Below, in pieces: positions 11,494 to 22,434 of a stretch of DNA of 64,000 nucleotides. Both the position numbers and the translations under genes were made by a program. The stretch's first letter is position 1. Each line of letters begins with the position of its first letter. The notes under the pieces were generated by a model. The model searched no databases. It worked only from the letters and a program-made list of their open reading frames with translations, and was not told the origin of the DNA. The stretch lies in assembly GCA_021401465.1 (NCBI GenBank), contig JADDMT010000046.1, positions 1 through 64,000 on the forward strand, written 5' to 3'. The stretch is from Teratosphaeria epicoccoides (Eukaryota; Ascomycota; Dothideomycetes; Mycosphaerellales; Teratosphaeriaceae).

Positions 11494-13745
11494 ATGCGGT
11501 TGTGTACGCTTCCAACCGCTTTTCGAGCGTTGACACTGATTGCTTTTGCTGCAGTGTGCGATGCCGCCACCGTCTCCTTGCCCAGCTGTATGTTCCGCAC
11601 TGCTTGATTGAGTCCGGGAGCAGACTGACAAAGCTCCACAGACCCATTAGCCGTGAAGAATCCGTACCTCTCGACCTGGGTTCCAGGCAGCTCGCTGAAG
11701 GATGCTGCATCGTGCCAGCCGCAATTTTGGGCGGGCCAGAACCTCACGTGGGTCGTACTGGCCCGGGTTGATGGCGAGACATATAGCCTGTTTGGTGGCG
11801 CTTCTGGAGATGCTGGCAGCGACATATTGAAAGCAACAACAAACAGTCTCAGTTACACGTCGACACAGTAAGTCGATCAAGCCGACACCCTCAGAACCTC
11901 GCTCACTGAGAATATCCAGTACGCTTGTGCATCTGACTGCAGGCTCCGCGAACTTCACACTGGACTTCTTTTCACCCGTGCTGCCAGGAGCCAACGATTA
12001 TGCTCGTCAATCGTTACCATATTCCTACCTGACCGTGAATGCAATAAGTAGTGAAACCACAAGTATCCAGATCCTCAGCGGAATCGATCAGACGTGGACC
12101 GCGCAGAACGGTGCTGCAAGCTTGAACTATACATCATCTGGATCTGTTGGCTGGTGGCAGTTTCACAATCCCAACGAGATCCAATACACGGAAGCCCATG
12201 ACCAGGCAACGTATGGATCTGTGATATTCGGTAGCACGACTGGAACAGCTGTCAGCGCCGCCGCAGACGAGGCATCCAACATCTATGGCCACTTCGCGTC
12301 GAAAGGCGCCGCCACTTCCAGCAGCAGCAGCGTGCAAGGTACATACCTGGCTGCCATAGCTCTAGACCTTGGCTCCGTCAAATTTGGCAATGCGACCTTT
12401 GCTGTTGGCTTCGAGCGACCACAGGCAATCAACTACGTTGGCGAGGCGCAGACGGGTTTGTACAGAGCCAAATGGTCCACGATTGCATCGGCATTGAGCT
12501 ATTTCCTGTCAGACTATCCAGACGTCTACAATACTTCGCTCTATTTCGACAATGAGGTCCGGTCCAAAGCGGAGGCCGTCAGTAGTACATTCGGCTCGCA
12601 ATACGCAGACATCGTCGAGGCGTCCGTGCGGCAGACCTTCGGCGCCATCGAGTTGACAGTACCGGCTAGTGATCTCTCGGCTGAACCTCAGGTGTTCTTG
12701 AAGGAGATCTCCAGCGATGGTAATGTCAACACAGTGGATGTGATTTACCAGTCTTGGCCTATTTTCATCACTCTTAACCCGACATACATCAGATATTTGC
12801 TTCAGCCGATAATGTCGTATTTGCAAGCCGGAAGGTGGCCGAAGACGTTTGTCATCCATGACATTGGCGCGTCGTACCCTAACGCTACCGGCCACGACGA
12901 CGGAACAGAAGAAGACATGCCTCTTTTCGAGACCTCAGCACTCTTCATTCTCTGCTATGCGTACCAGATCTATACGAGCGATACCGCTTGGGCGCAGCAG
13001 TATTCCAGTCTCCTCGCACAGTGGGGCGATTATCTGGTGAAGAATTCGCTCTACCCAGCTAGCCAGCTAATCAGCGTCGATGCCATTGCAGCCAAGGCTA
13101 ACCAGACTGGCCTCGCTATTCAGTCAGCCATCGGACTGAAAGCTGCCGCAGCACTCACGGGCAATCAGTCTTATATTGAGGCCGCGTCGAGCTACGCCAC
13201 GGCGTTGTACAATGACAGTCTCGGCCTTGGCGCGGACAGCACGCATTTCACGTATTACTACAATCAAGATTCAACGTGGAATGTGCTCTTTCCTGCATTC
13301 TCGGATGTGCTGCTCAATCTCAACACCTTCCCATGTTCCGCGTGGGAAATGCAGTCGTCGTGGTACGACACGCAATTCGAGGACGGCGGGCTGCCCTTTG
13401 CTGGGCCGTCGACATACACCGACTACACTGGTTTGCCGATCGATTGGGCGCTGTCTGACTGGAATATTGTCGCCGCTGGTGCTTCATCAAAATCTGTACA
13501 GCAGAAGGTCATCAACACCACACATGCCTTCTTGACTAATGGTTTGAATGACATACCCTTCGGTAAGTGAGATTTTGTCGTGGGCCTCCGCAATGCTTCT
13601 CTCCTGACAAGGTCTGGCAGGCACAAAGTACTACGTCGAGGGCCAAAATGTCGGAAACTGGATAGCGAACAAGGCCAGGAGTACCGTGGGCTCGAATTTC
13701 GCGCTGATGGCCTTGGACCAAGGCACCTGGACCACTGTCTCCTGA
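11494..13745 (+). CDS. gtaA: Secreted GtaA-like glutaminase
   Basis: Predicted extracellular glutaminase that deaminates L-glutamine to glutamate and ammonia. Four exons give 695 residues, close to Aspergillus GtaA: 11494-11587, 11642-11867, 11920-13562, 13621-13745. The ATG at 11494 is chosen because it opens a clear signal peptide (MRLCTLPTAFRALTLIAFAA, then VCDAA). The mature part begins PSYPLAVKNPYLSTWVPG, typical of the family, followed by DUF5127-like, DUF4965 and C-terminal GtaA-type regions (SWPIFITLNPTYIRYLLQPI; HDIGASYPNATGHDDGTEED; LPIDWALSDWN). The last exon ends NFALMALDQGTWTTVS. Many N-x-S/T sites fit secretion. Intron 11588-11641 has GTATGT, CTGAC and CACAG. Enzyme activity is inferred from the family, whose members are often annotated only as DUF proteins. 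Confidence 0.9.
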
Positions 13746-14061
13746 CTGGCCGACCAGAAGTCCAGGCACGCACCCGAGAACCTGATGATAGTCCAAAATT
13801 CAGCAAAGCCATCAGTCGATCAACCGGTCAATTGGGTCGACATGGTAGACTGCTGGTAGACAAATAGATCGCTTGCTGATAGCTTGACTGCCTGTTGACA
13901 CAATAAACTTGACTGATTATGCTGTTGACTGCTTGCGATGCTTGAACTGGAGTGTCGTCTGGTGACGCTTCCCAACAACCGATTCATTGCCTGGGTTGAC
14001 TGATGGAATCGCTGCCAAGATTAGAAATAGATAGCAACCACGCCCAGTCGCGTATGACCCT
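13746..14061. repeat. TTGAC-rich spacer between convergent genes
   Basis: The spacer contains many TTGACTG/TTGACA words between about 13835 and 14010, and ends with TGATGGAATCGCTG at 14001-14014, which recurs exactly at 20570-20583. It looks like a degenerate dispersed repeat. No coding feature was seen. Confidence 0.55.
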
Positions 14062-16150
14062 CTATAACTCGCTGACTACTCTGCCCATCAATAGGGCCTC
14101 CACCTTGTCGCCCTTTGTCAGCTTACCAGCTAGAGGTAAACACAGGAGTGCATTTGCCCCCTTGAAGCTACCTATTCTCGAGCTGCGTTGGAAGCCTGTA
14201 CTTGTGGCATGCAACAAACCGTCTGCCTTTGCAGTTACCATGACTCGGTGATACTCGGACCGTTTTAGATCGGGCTTCACGTCTTGCTCCAACACGACTT
14301 TGACCTTGGGCAGCCCGACTGGGCTGATGCCGGACATCTTGTGCAAGGACGGCAGCACGAAAAGGTGATAGGTCACCACTGTAGATGCTGGATTGCCCGG
14401 CAGTGCGAATATGACCTTCCGCTCACGCTCTCCTGCATTGCCTTTGAATGGTACCGTCGCAAAAGTGGTCGGCTTCCCGGGTTTCATCGACACCCGTCCA
14501 AAATGGATCGTCCCGCCCAGGGAGCGTTCAATGGTGGGCTTTAGCAAGTCTAGCTCGCCCATGGATACGCCGCCACTTGTGACGATCACATCGACTGACC
14601 GCATGGCACCTCGTAGGGTGTGCTCCAATGCTCCAGGTCTGTAGTAGCGTCAACGTTGCTCTGTATGGATGGTGAAGCGACACACAGACTCACTTATCAG
14701 AAGCAATGCCCAAATCAACGGCCACGAAGCCAGAGCCTCGAATTGCAGTCAGCAATGTGGGTCTATTCGTGTCACGAACCTCGCCCATCTGCAGATCGCT
14801 TGCGCGATCGTGCTGTACAATCTCATCCCCTGTACTCAATACGCCGACCACCGGCTTCTTGTAAACCTTGACGTGCTGCGTTCCAACCGAAGCCAACAAA
14901 CCAAGCTCGCCACCTGTCGCAGATATGCCTTCACCTCTTCTCATGATCACTTCGCCTGCCTTGACGTCGCTTCCAACCTCACGTACGTTTTCTCCAGCCT
15001 TGATGGCATCGGTCAAGACCCTGATCTCATTCTCTTCCTTGCCATCCTCTGTCATCGATAAGAGAACTGTATCTTCAACCATCACGACCGAAGTCGCGCC
15101 AGAAGGCAGGGGTGCACCAGTGGTGATGCGAGAAACTTCGCCAATCCTAAGCTCCTCGACTTGACTAGGCTTTGCATGCGATACCCCGGTCACAGGGAAG
15201 ATGCCTTTCGTGCTTGGGACCATAGGATGGTCAGAAGCGATGATAGCGTATCCATCAACAATGCTCGCACGGAAAGCTGGAACGGCTTCTCGAGCTGTGA
15301 CATCTTCGGCAAGCACTGCACCAACAATGCCCTCGTTCACGGGGGCGGTGATAGGGCTCGGCTCCGGCGTGTGCTGCGCGATTTGATCCAAAGCATCATC
15401 CACGGAAAGCATAGGATAGGGAGATTCACGGTGACGTTGCGTTGGCCCAGCATTTGGGTCATTAGATACTGGCGGGGCTTGATCCGGTTGAGTGTGGGCT
15501 TTAGGACCATTGTGCCCTCCATGGCCATGACCATGGCTCAGACCGGGGTCGTGGGAATGGTGGTCATGGCCATGGACCGCAATATCCTGCAAGCCCGACT
15601 GGAGACCAGCATCTCTCTCAAGCTTCTCCGTACCACCAGCATGAAGCGTCCGGGAGTCTGCGCCAGCGGCTTGCTGACAAGCGTGGGCTAATTGCTTTAT
15701 CACGGCTTCCAGATTCTCCTTGGCTCCTTTGGGTGAGCCTGGCAGGGTGAGTATCAATGATTGATTTCGCACGCCAGCAACCGGACGAGCCATGACGGCG
15801 AATGGAGTGACCGCTAGTGACGATGCAAGCATGCCGTGCACCAGACCAGGGGCCGGCTTGTGCAATAGCGGAGTGACTGCCTCGGGCGTGACATCTTTGG
15901 GCGTGAAGCCAGTCCCACCACTTGTTACCACCAGATGATGGCAGTCAGCGCCGTCTGTCCAGTCCTTGATGGCATTCTGGATATCAAGCACATTATCGGG
16001 GACAATGCGACTTTCTTTTGCTGACCACCGATCGCCGTGAGCTGCGAAGACTTCCTGTAGGGCTGGAATACACTTGTCAGTATTTGGCGACTTGAATGCG
16101 GTCTCCGAGATCACTAATAGAGCAGCCCGCAAGGTCTGGCCGGCAGACAT
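14062..16150 (-). CDS. cnxE: Molybdenum cofactor biosynthesis fusion protein (MogA-MoeA; gephyrin/CnxE type)
   Basis: Catalyses the last steps of Moco synthesis: adenylylation of molybdopterin (MogA/G domain), then molybdate insertion (MoeA/E domain). Two exons, 16150-14694 and 14638-14062, give 677 residues; the intron 14639-14693 is 55 nt with GTGAGT and CTACAG. I use the ATG at 16150 (MSAGQTLRAALLVISETAF), which opens the MogA fold directly. MogA covers about residues 6-163 with TSGGTGFTPKDVTPEA. A His-rich linker at about 193-213 follows, then MoeA at about 246-677 with TSGGVSMGELD and LPGNPAS. The G-E order matches animal gephyrin and fungal CnxE, not plant Cnx1. It should support nitrate reductase, sulfite oxidase and xanthine dehydrogenase. 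Divergent from the transhydrogenase. Confidence 0.94.
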
Positions 16151-16847
16151 TATTGTAGAAGTTGCGAAGTCGAGCTCACACGATGGCCGGGTACGTGCAT
16201 GCGCGTGTTTCCGGTGCACGGATAGCTTTTATGCCATGTGAAAGTGGGGCAGAGCACGTGGATGACCTGGATCCCGCCATCCCCAGACCGCACCCCGCCG
16301 GTCCCCGCGTCGTGACTCGTGCCTTCGTTCTGCCATGTGTTCACGTCGCGAACTCAGCAGCCCCGCATGGCGATGGGTACACCGGCTATTGATCAGGCAG
16401 GCCCGGAGATGTCTTCCGTAGCGATGCTGACTCCCTCCGGACCAACCCAATCTTCCCTCCGGACCAACCCAATCTTCCTCTCCTACTCTCTACGCGTTGG
16501 GGATGGTAGCCGTAGCTGGCACTTTGTAGCTCTTCTCACGCAATATACTGCCAAACGAAGACTCGCTCCCCACTGAATCTTTCCACGAAGGCCGGCAGAC
16601 ACCCAACTCGGTCCACTGATCTAGGAGCGGGATACCAGGAGCAGATTGCTGAACCGCGCAGAGCCGGATTCATGATAGCAACGAGCTGCCTGCCACTATG
16701 TGACCCACTTTGAAGCTGCACTTTTGCAGCTTCGCTCCGTCAACGAGACCCCCAGCAACGTCTCGAGCAGCCCTGATCAAGACCTGCCTGGCCCGTCAGG
16801 GCAGGCTCTTCTGCTCCACGCCAGCATGAAGGCAAGCACAAACGCAG
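16151..16847. promoter_or_regulatory. Divergent promoter region of cnxE and the transhydrogenase
   Basis: About 0.7 kb between two divergent genes. It contains a 22-nt tandem duplication at 16433-16476. From 16730 to 16826 it has an Arg/Ser-rich open frame that looks like a mitochondrial leader for the transhydrogenase but ends in TGA. It therefore contains both promoters and probably the unresolved first exon of the downstream gene. Confidence 0.5.
16433..16476. repeat. 22-nt perfect tandem duplication
   Basis: Two adjacent copies of a pyrimidine-rich 22-nt unit that starts CCCTCCGGACC and ends CCCAATCTT, at 16433-16454 and 16455-16476. It lies in the divergent promoter; duplicated binding sites are possible but not shown. 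Confidence 0.9.
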
Positions 16848-19800
16848 CCATTTTCATCTGGCGACGCGACAGCCCCGGATTTGGTGAAGGCCATCCCGTA
16901 CAGCAAGCTGTCAATCGGCGTTCCTACGGAAGTGAGGACAGGCGAGAAACGTGTAGCAATAACACCACAGAATGCGGCGCTTTTACTCAAGAAAGGTTTC
17001 AAAGAAGTGCTCGTCGAACATGGCGCTGGGTTCCAGGCGCAATTTCCTGCCCATGATTATGAGGCGGCCGGAGCCACTCTTGTCAACGCAGCACGGGTCT
17101 GGACCGACAGCCATGTTGTGCTCAAGGTCCGTCCGCCTAGGCTAAGGAGCACCGCTTCATCTCCCAACAACTTCATCGAAGGCTTCAGAGAAGGTGGTGT
17201 GATCATCAGTATGCTGCAACCCAACTCCGACCGTAGCAAGCCGATTGTAGACAAGTACATCGAGAAGAAACTCACCAGCTTTGCCATGGACATGATACCT
17301 AGGATCACTCGGGCACAAAGTTTTGACGTCTTGTCATCCATGGCTAGCATTGCCGGCTATAAAGCTGTTCTAGAAGCGTCCAACCACTTTGGCAGATACA
17401 TGACTGGGCAAACTACAGCAGCAGGCAAAGTACCGCCTTGCAAGGTCTTGGTCATAGGGGCTGGTGTCGCTGGTCTGAGCGCCATCGCTACAGCGAGAAG
17501 ACTAGGCGCGATCGTGCGTGGCTTTGATACCAGGTCGGCAGCGCGAGAACAGGTCCAGTCCTTGGGAGCAGAATTTATTGAAGTCGATATGAAGGAGGAA
17601 GGACCTGGTGGCGGTGGTTATGCAAAAGTCATGTCGAAAGAGTTCATCGAGGCCGAGATGCGACTGTTTGCTCAGCAAGCGAGAGAGGTCGACATCATCA
17701 TCACAACAGCACTTATTCCGGGGCGCCCAGCTCCGACCTTGATAACCGAAGAGATGGTGTCTTCAATGAAACCAGGAAGCGTCATTGTCGATCTTGCAGC
17801 TGAGAACGGCGGCAATTGCGAAGTCACGCTGCCTGGTCAGCTGACCATTCATCAGGGTGTGACGGTCATTGGGTATACCGATCTGCCATCGCGACTGCCG
17901 ACGCAATCATCGACGCTGTTCAGCAACAACATTACAAAGTTCCTCCTTTCGATTTCACCCAAGGAAGGCCACTTTGGCATCGACCTAGATGATGAAGTCG
18001 TTCGAAGATCAATTGTCACCCACGACGGCGTGCTCCTTCCGCCATTGCCGCCCGTAGCGCCTCCAGCACCAGCAGCGCCTCCAAAAGCGGCGGAAATAGC
18101 AGGGGAAGCCCAAGTGGTAGCCCTGACAACATGGCAAAAGGCGAGTCGCGAAGTTGCAACCGTGACGGCAGGCATGGGTACTGTTCTGGCCCTCGGCAAG
18201 CTGACAGGACCGCTCTTTATGTCCAATCTGTTTACTTTCTCGCTTGCTGGACTTATAGGCTATCGCGTTGGTGAGTGATAACAGTAGGTCATATACTGTC
18301 TGGGCCTTTCACTGATCATTCGCCTTTGTCTTGCGTAGTTTGGGGGGTGAGCCCTGCACTTCACTCTCCGCTAATGTCGGTGACGAACGCCATATCCGGG
18401 ATGGTAGGCATCGGTGGATTCTTCATCATGGGAGGGGGTTATCTGCCGCAAACCGTACCGCAGACCCTTGGTGCTCTGTCGGTTTTGTTGGCGTTCGTCA
18501 ATGTGTCGGGTGGTTTTGTCATCACCAAGCGTATGCTGGACATGTTCAGAAGACCAACTGACCCACCTGAGTATCCTTGGCTCTATGCTATTCCAGCAGT
18601 GCTATTCGGCGGCGGGTACGTCGCGGCAGCATCCACCGGCATGGCTGGTTTGGTCCAAGCAGGATATCTTGTCAGCAGCGTTCTGTGCATAGGCTCGCTC
18701 ACTGGTCTTGCGTCGCAAGTGACAGCTCGCTCTGGTAATCTGCTGGGCATTCTTGGCGTTGCTGCAGGCGTTCTGGCATCTCTGGCGGCTGTTGGCTTTC
18801 CAACCGAGACACTTGTCCAAGCCTTGGCTACAGCTGGCGTTGGTGGTCTGTTAGGAGGGTTGATCGGCAGACGTATAACTCCTACCAGTCTGCCCCAGAC
18901 AGTGGCGGCTTTGCACTCTGTGGTCGGTCTCGCGGCTGTGCTTACCAGCGTTGGATCAGTCCTAGCCGCCATTGAGCATGTCGATATGCTGCACATGGTC
19001 ACTGGTTATCTCGGCGTCTTGATCGGTGGTGTGACGTTCACTGGCTCTATTGTGGCTTTCATGAAACTTGCTGGCAAGATGTCGTCAAGGCCCACAATAC
19101 TGCCTGGTAGGCATTTCATCAACTCCGGGCTGCTCGTCGGCAATGCGGGTTGCATGGGTTGGTTCCTAACCATGGCTCCTGGTGCGCCAGCCATAGCTGC
19201 GACATGTCTGGCTGCCAACACTGCTCTCAGCTTTGCCAAAGGCTATACGACCACGGCAGCCATTGGAGGCGCAGATATGCCTGTCGTTATCACAGTGCTC
19301 AAGGCTTATTCTGGCTTTGCACTCGTTGCAGAAGGCTTCATGCTTAACTCACCGATCCTCACGACCGTGGGGTCACTGATTGGCGTCTCCGGTTCGATCC
19401 TGTCATACATAATGTGCGTGGCTATGAATCGCAGTCTTACCAACGTTCTGTTTGGCGGTATTGCCCCCCCTGCGCAGACAGAGCACAAGATTGAGGGCGA
19501 CATAACTAAGACAACCGTCGAAGAGACCGCGATAGCTCTAAAGGAGGCTCAAAAGGTCGTCATTGTCGTTGGGTACGGCATGGCTGTTGCGAAAGCACAA
19601 TACCCAATCGCAGAGATGGTCGCATACCTTCGCTCTCAAGGCGCTGAAGTCAAGTTCGCCATTCACCCGGTGAGAGTAACGCCTACAACGTGCCTGAGAC
19701 ATTCACTGACATATCCATTGGGGCGCGGCATAGGTCGCTGGCCGCATGCCTGGTCAATGCAACGTTTTGCTTGCTGAGGCCAGCGTGCCATACGACGTTG

Positions 19801-20154
19801 TGTCAGAAATGGACGAGATCAACGAGGAAGGCTTCGATGACGTTGACCTTACACTCGTAATCGGTGCCAACGACACTGTAAACCCAATTGCATTGGAGAA
19901 GGACAGGTAGGTCTACTTACCACGGTCCTTGATGTAATTGTGTTAATTTACTGATTCATAACTGCAGCCCGATCGCTGGAATGCCGATCATCGACGCCTA
20001 CAAGAGCAAACAGGTCATCGTCATGAAACGAGGCATGGGATCCGGCTATGCTGATATTCCGAATCCGATGTTCTACGCACCGAATACCAAGATGTTGTTC
20101 GGTGATGCAAAGGCGAGTTGCGATGCGATCAAAGCCGCATTGGACGCCCAGTAA
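16848..20154 (+). CDS. NNT: NAD(P) transhydrogenase, mitochondrial, fused alpha-beta (5' end unresolved)
   Basis: Inner-membrane enzyme that uses the proton gradient to drive NADH + NADP+ to NAD+ + NADPH. Exons 16848-18270, 18339-19669, 19734-19906 and 19968-20154 join in frame to about 1037 residues. The NAD-binding domain comes first (IPYSKLSIGVPTEV; VLVIGAGVAGLSAIATARR, a GxGxxG fold; FDTRSAAREQ). Many membrane segments follow, then the NADP-binding domain (VVGYGMAVAKAQYP; AGRMPGQCNVLLAEA; GANDTVNP; KRGMGSGYADIPNP). The order is that of mitochondrial NNT. No ATG occurs in this frame before the conserved start, so an upstream exon must supply it. Reading back, the frame shows a leader-like stretch (RAALIKTCLARQGRLFCSTP) but meets TGA at 16827-16829. 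Either an unrecognised intron removes it or the leader is damaged. Confidence 0.9.
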
Positions 20155-20884
20155 AGCAGTACGATGGACGATAGCCACGAGGCATTAGGTCTATCGCAAC
20201 CACATATATCGCTTTCGATCGAGGAGTCGATGGCGTGCAGACGATGGCTTACAGCACGACATGCTTGGCCCATCACTGGATCAATCGGCTGATTGCTCGT
20301 TGGAACCATTGACTGCTTGGCATCAGAGTCGATGGCTTGTTGACAGAGTTGACAGCGTTGACAGCGTTGACAGCGTTGACAGCGTTGACAGCGTTGACAG
20401 CGTTGACACGACTTATATCTTGTTGACACGACTGATAGCTCGTTCGAACAATTCATGGCTTCTTGGCACGACCGGTCATTCTCTAATATCCCGTTTGACT
20501 GGTGATGCGGGTGACAGCTTAGTTTGTGCAATCATTTCGTGGATTATTAATTGGGTGGTACACGTAGTTTGATGGAATCGCTGACACTTCAAGCTTAGAC
20601 ATCGAGAAGCGGCTCGTCTTCTGCTTCCTTGTCTTCCAGGTTGCCTGTGCCAAGACAATGTTACGGCAGGAACGCGTGAGAGTCGCGACCGGCACGTGTT
20701 GAAAGCTTACCCATCCTGGACAGCCTTCACATTGGTAGAAAGGGGCATCAGCAACATGTTCGCGATCATGCGGCAGCACAAGGCACTCGCAGACCAGGAT
20801 GTCATCGTCACCGCAGCTGCCGCCTTCCAGACGGTCAAGAAGACGATCGTTGACTTCAGTACTCGGACAGAGGACGGCAAAGAC
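20155..20884. other. Repeat-bearing spacer 3' of the transhydrogenase
   Basis: Contains a 9-nt minisatellite and further TTGACAC/TGATAGC words, and the copy of TGATGGAATCGCTG at 20570-20583. Short frames through the minisatellite are repeat translations and not genes. Confidence 0.6.
20339..20410. repeat. 9-nt minisatellite, GTTGACAGC
   Basis: Six perfect copies of GTTGACAGC at 20348-20401, flanked by one variant copy on each side (GTTGACAGA at 20339, GTTGACACG at 20402). The unit length is a multiple of three, so each frame reads as a tripeptide repeat. Confidence 0.95.
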
Positions 20885-22169
20885 TTTGTTTCCGGATTGC
20901 CGAACGAGGTTTTGGACAATATCGCGTCGTACCTGATCCTCGACACGGAACCGGACCGTGTGATCAGGCAGAGATCCCGGATAATCCAGCCATTTTCTTC
21001 GAGAAGCCGCACGCGCTCCTGTCACTTGCAGCTATGTCCAAACGCTTCTATGGCGTGGTGCAGCAATTTCGTCGTCTGCACCTAGCCAAGCATAAGGACG
21101 TCTATGAACGACGCAACGGAAGGCACAACCTCGATCACGGACCGCGCCGATCTGCCAGACTCGCTACATGTACGAAGCTCAGGACGAACTATCGCACGGA
21201 ACTCGTCGCAATCATCTGCAGACATTCTGTCTCTGGTGCGACAAGCCAACGGGTCATTGTGCTGTGATTTAGGCGGCCCTCGCCTGCTGCAAGTATTGCG
21301 AGCGGAGCGAGTTCCCAGCACAGCTTGTGAGTCGAGAATTGTAAAAGTTTGCGGAAGGTAGTGATTGAATCGATCAATCAGCCAGCTGACAGATTGCCGC
21401 GGACAGCGATGGCGACGCAGGCGTCAGAGGGCCGTCAAATGCTCGACAGCAATAGTGGGCACATATGATAGCTTGAATGTGAACCCCGACTCGCAGTCAA
21501 GCTGTCAACCGCGTCAATCACTCGACTGGTTGACTGACTGATGAAACTGCTGACTGGGGCGGCATGTTGAAGCTGATGATTGACAGGGCCTCGCAGATGC
21601 CCTCAAGCATTACCACCTTTGCGATTACATGATGATCAAATCACGGCAGCCGGGCCTTCGCGCAAAGCACACCCAATTGCCTCCAATTCCGTATGGCACA
21701 GTCGAGACCGGGACATCTCGACTTATCGGTCGTGTTATGTCCTACAGGTTCTTCCACACAAGGATGTAACGCAGATTGCTCGTCGTGTACATGGTGACGT
21801 CGATGCCCACATGACCCAAAAGGCCGAGATGAAAAGGATTTGTCGGAAACACCAGCTGCAGAAAGCGAAGCGCGAGCTGAAGATCCGCTATCATGGTGAC
21901 CAGTCGAAACACGCAGAGACTGTTGAAGTGAGGCGAGACCATGCTAAGCGTGAGTCTCCAGTCGAGTTGCGGGTGGTATGCGTCTCTGACCGTTCACTAG
22001 GCTTGAAGCATTACGAAGCTCTGGATCGCGAGGGTGAAATGGAGGAGGGATGATTGAGCGACGACGAGTATGGGACTACATCGACTTGCATGACCGTCTG
22101 TGCCGCAAAACGAGCTGTCGGAGCTGCAAGGAGGACGAGCTGGGCCCGCTGTATCAGAAGCATGACTGA
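20885..22169 (+). pseudogene. Decayed F-box protein gene with Cys-rich C-terminal segments
   Basis: An F-box start is plain at 20885 (FVSGLPNEVLDNIASYL). The matching second half (PHALLSLAAMSKRFYGVVQQ, then RLHLAKHKDVYE) lies in another frame, so the frame is broken between about 20955 and 20990. A second shift near 21095-21115 is needed to reach a zinc-binding-like part (CLWCDKPTGHCAVI), which ends in TAG at 21270-21272 and resumes ACCKYCERSEFPAQ. The likely C-terminus (RRVWDYIDLHDRLCRKTSC, then RSCKEDELGPLYQKHD and TGA) sits in yet another frame near 22057-22169. Introns could explain some frame changes, but not the in-frame stop inside conserved sequence. F-box proteins are SCF substrate adaptors; this copy is probably nonfunctional. 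Confidence 0.7.
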
Positions 22170-22434
22170 GGCTTTTACATGGCCCACGACATGGCTGACC
22201 GATATACTGTGCGAAGATCGCCTCGTCAGCGACGACGATGACGACTGGCCGGTATTACTGAGGACTAGGCGGAGTGACGGAGTCGGAGTAGCTGTTTCAT
22301 GCAGTACTGGTAGCCTCGGGCTTGGTTGACTCGCTTGCGCTGATGCTGTGTATCAAACCACCAGTACTCGTACGCAGCTCTTGCAGTTTGCTCCGCGAAC
22401 GCTCCTGTCACGACAAGACGAATGCAGAAAGCAT

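Noticed and set aside
16700..17056. Frame overlapping the 5' end of the transhydrogenase in a different phase
   Set aside because: It begins with GTG rather than ATG, is not leader-like, and runs through conserved transhydrogenase codons in the wrong frame.
20261..20572. Open frame with a repeated VDS tripeptide
   Set aside because: It is only the translation of the 9-nt minisatellite, so it is not a coding gene.
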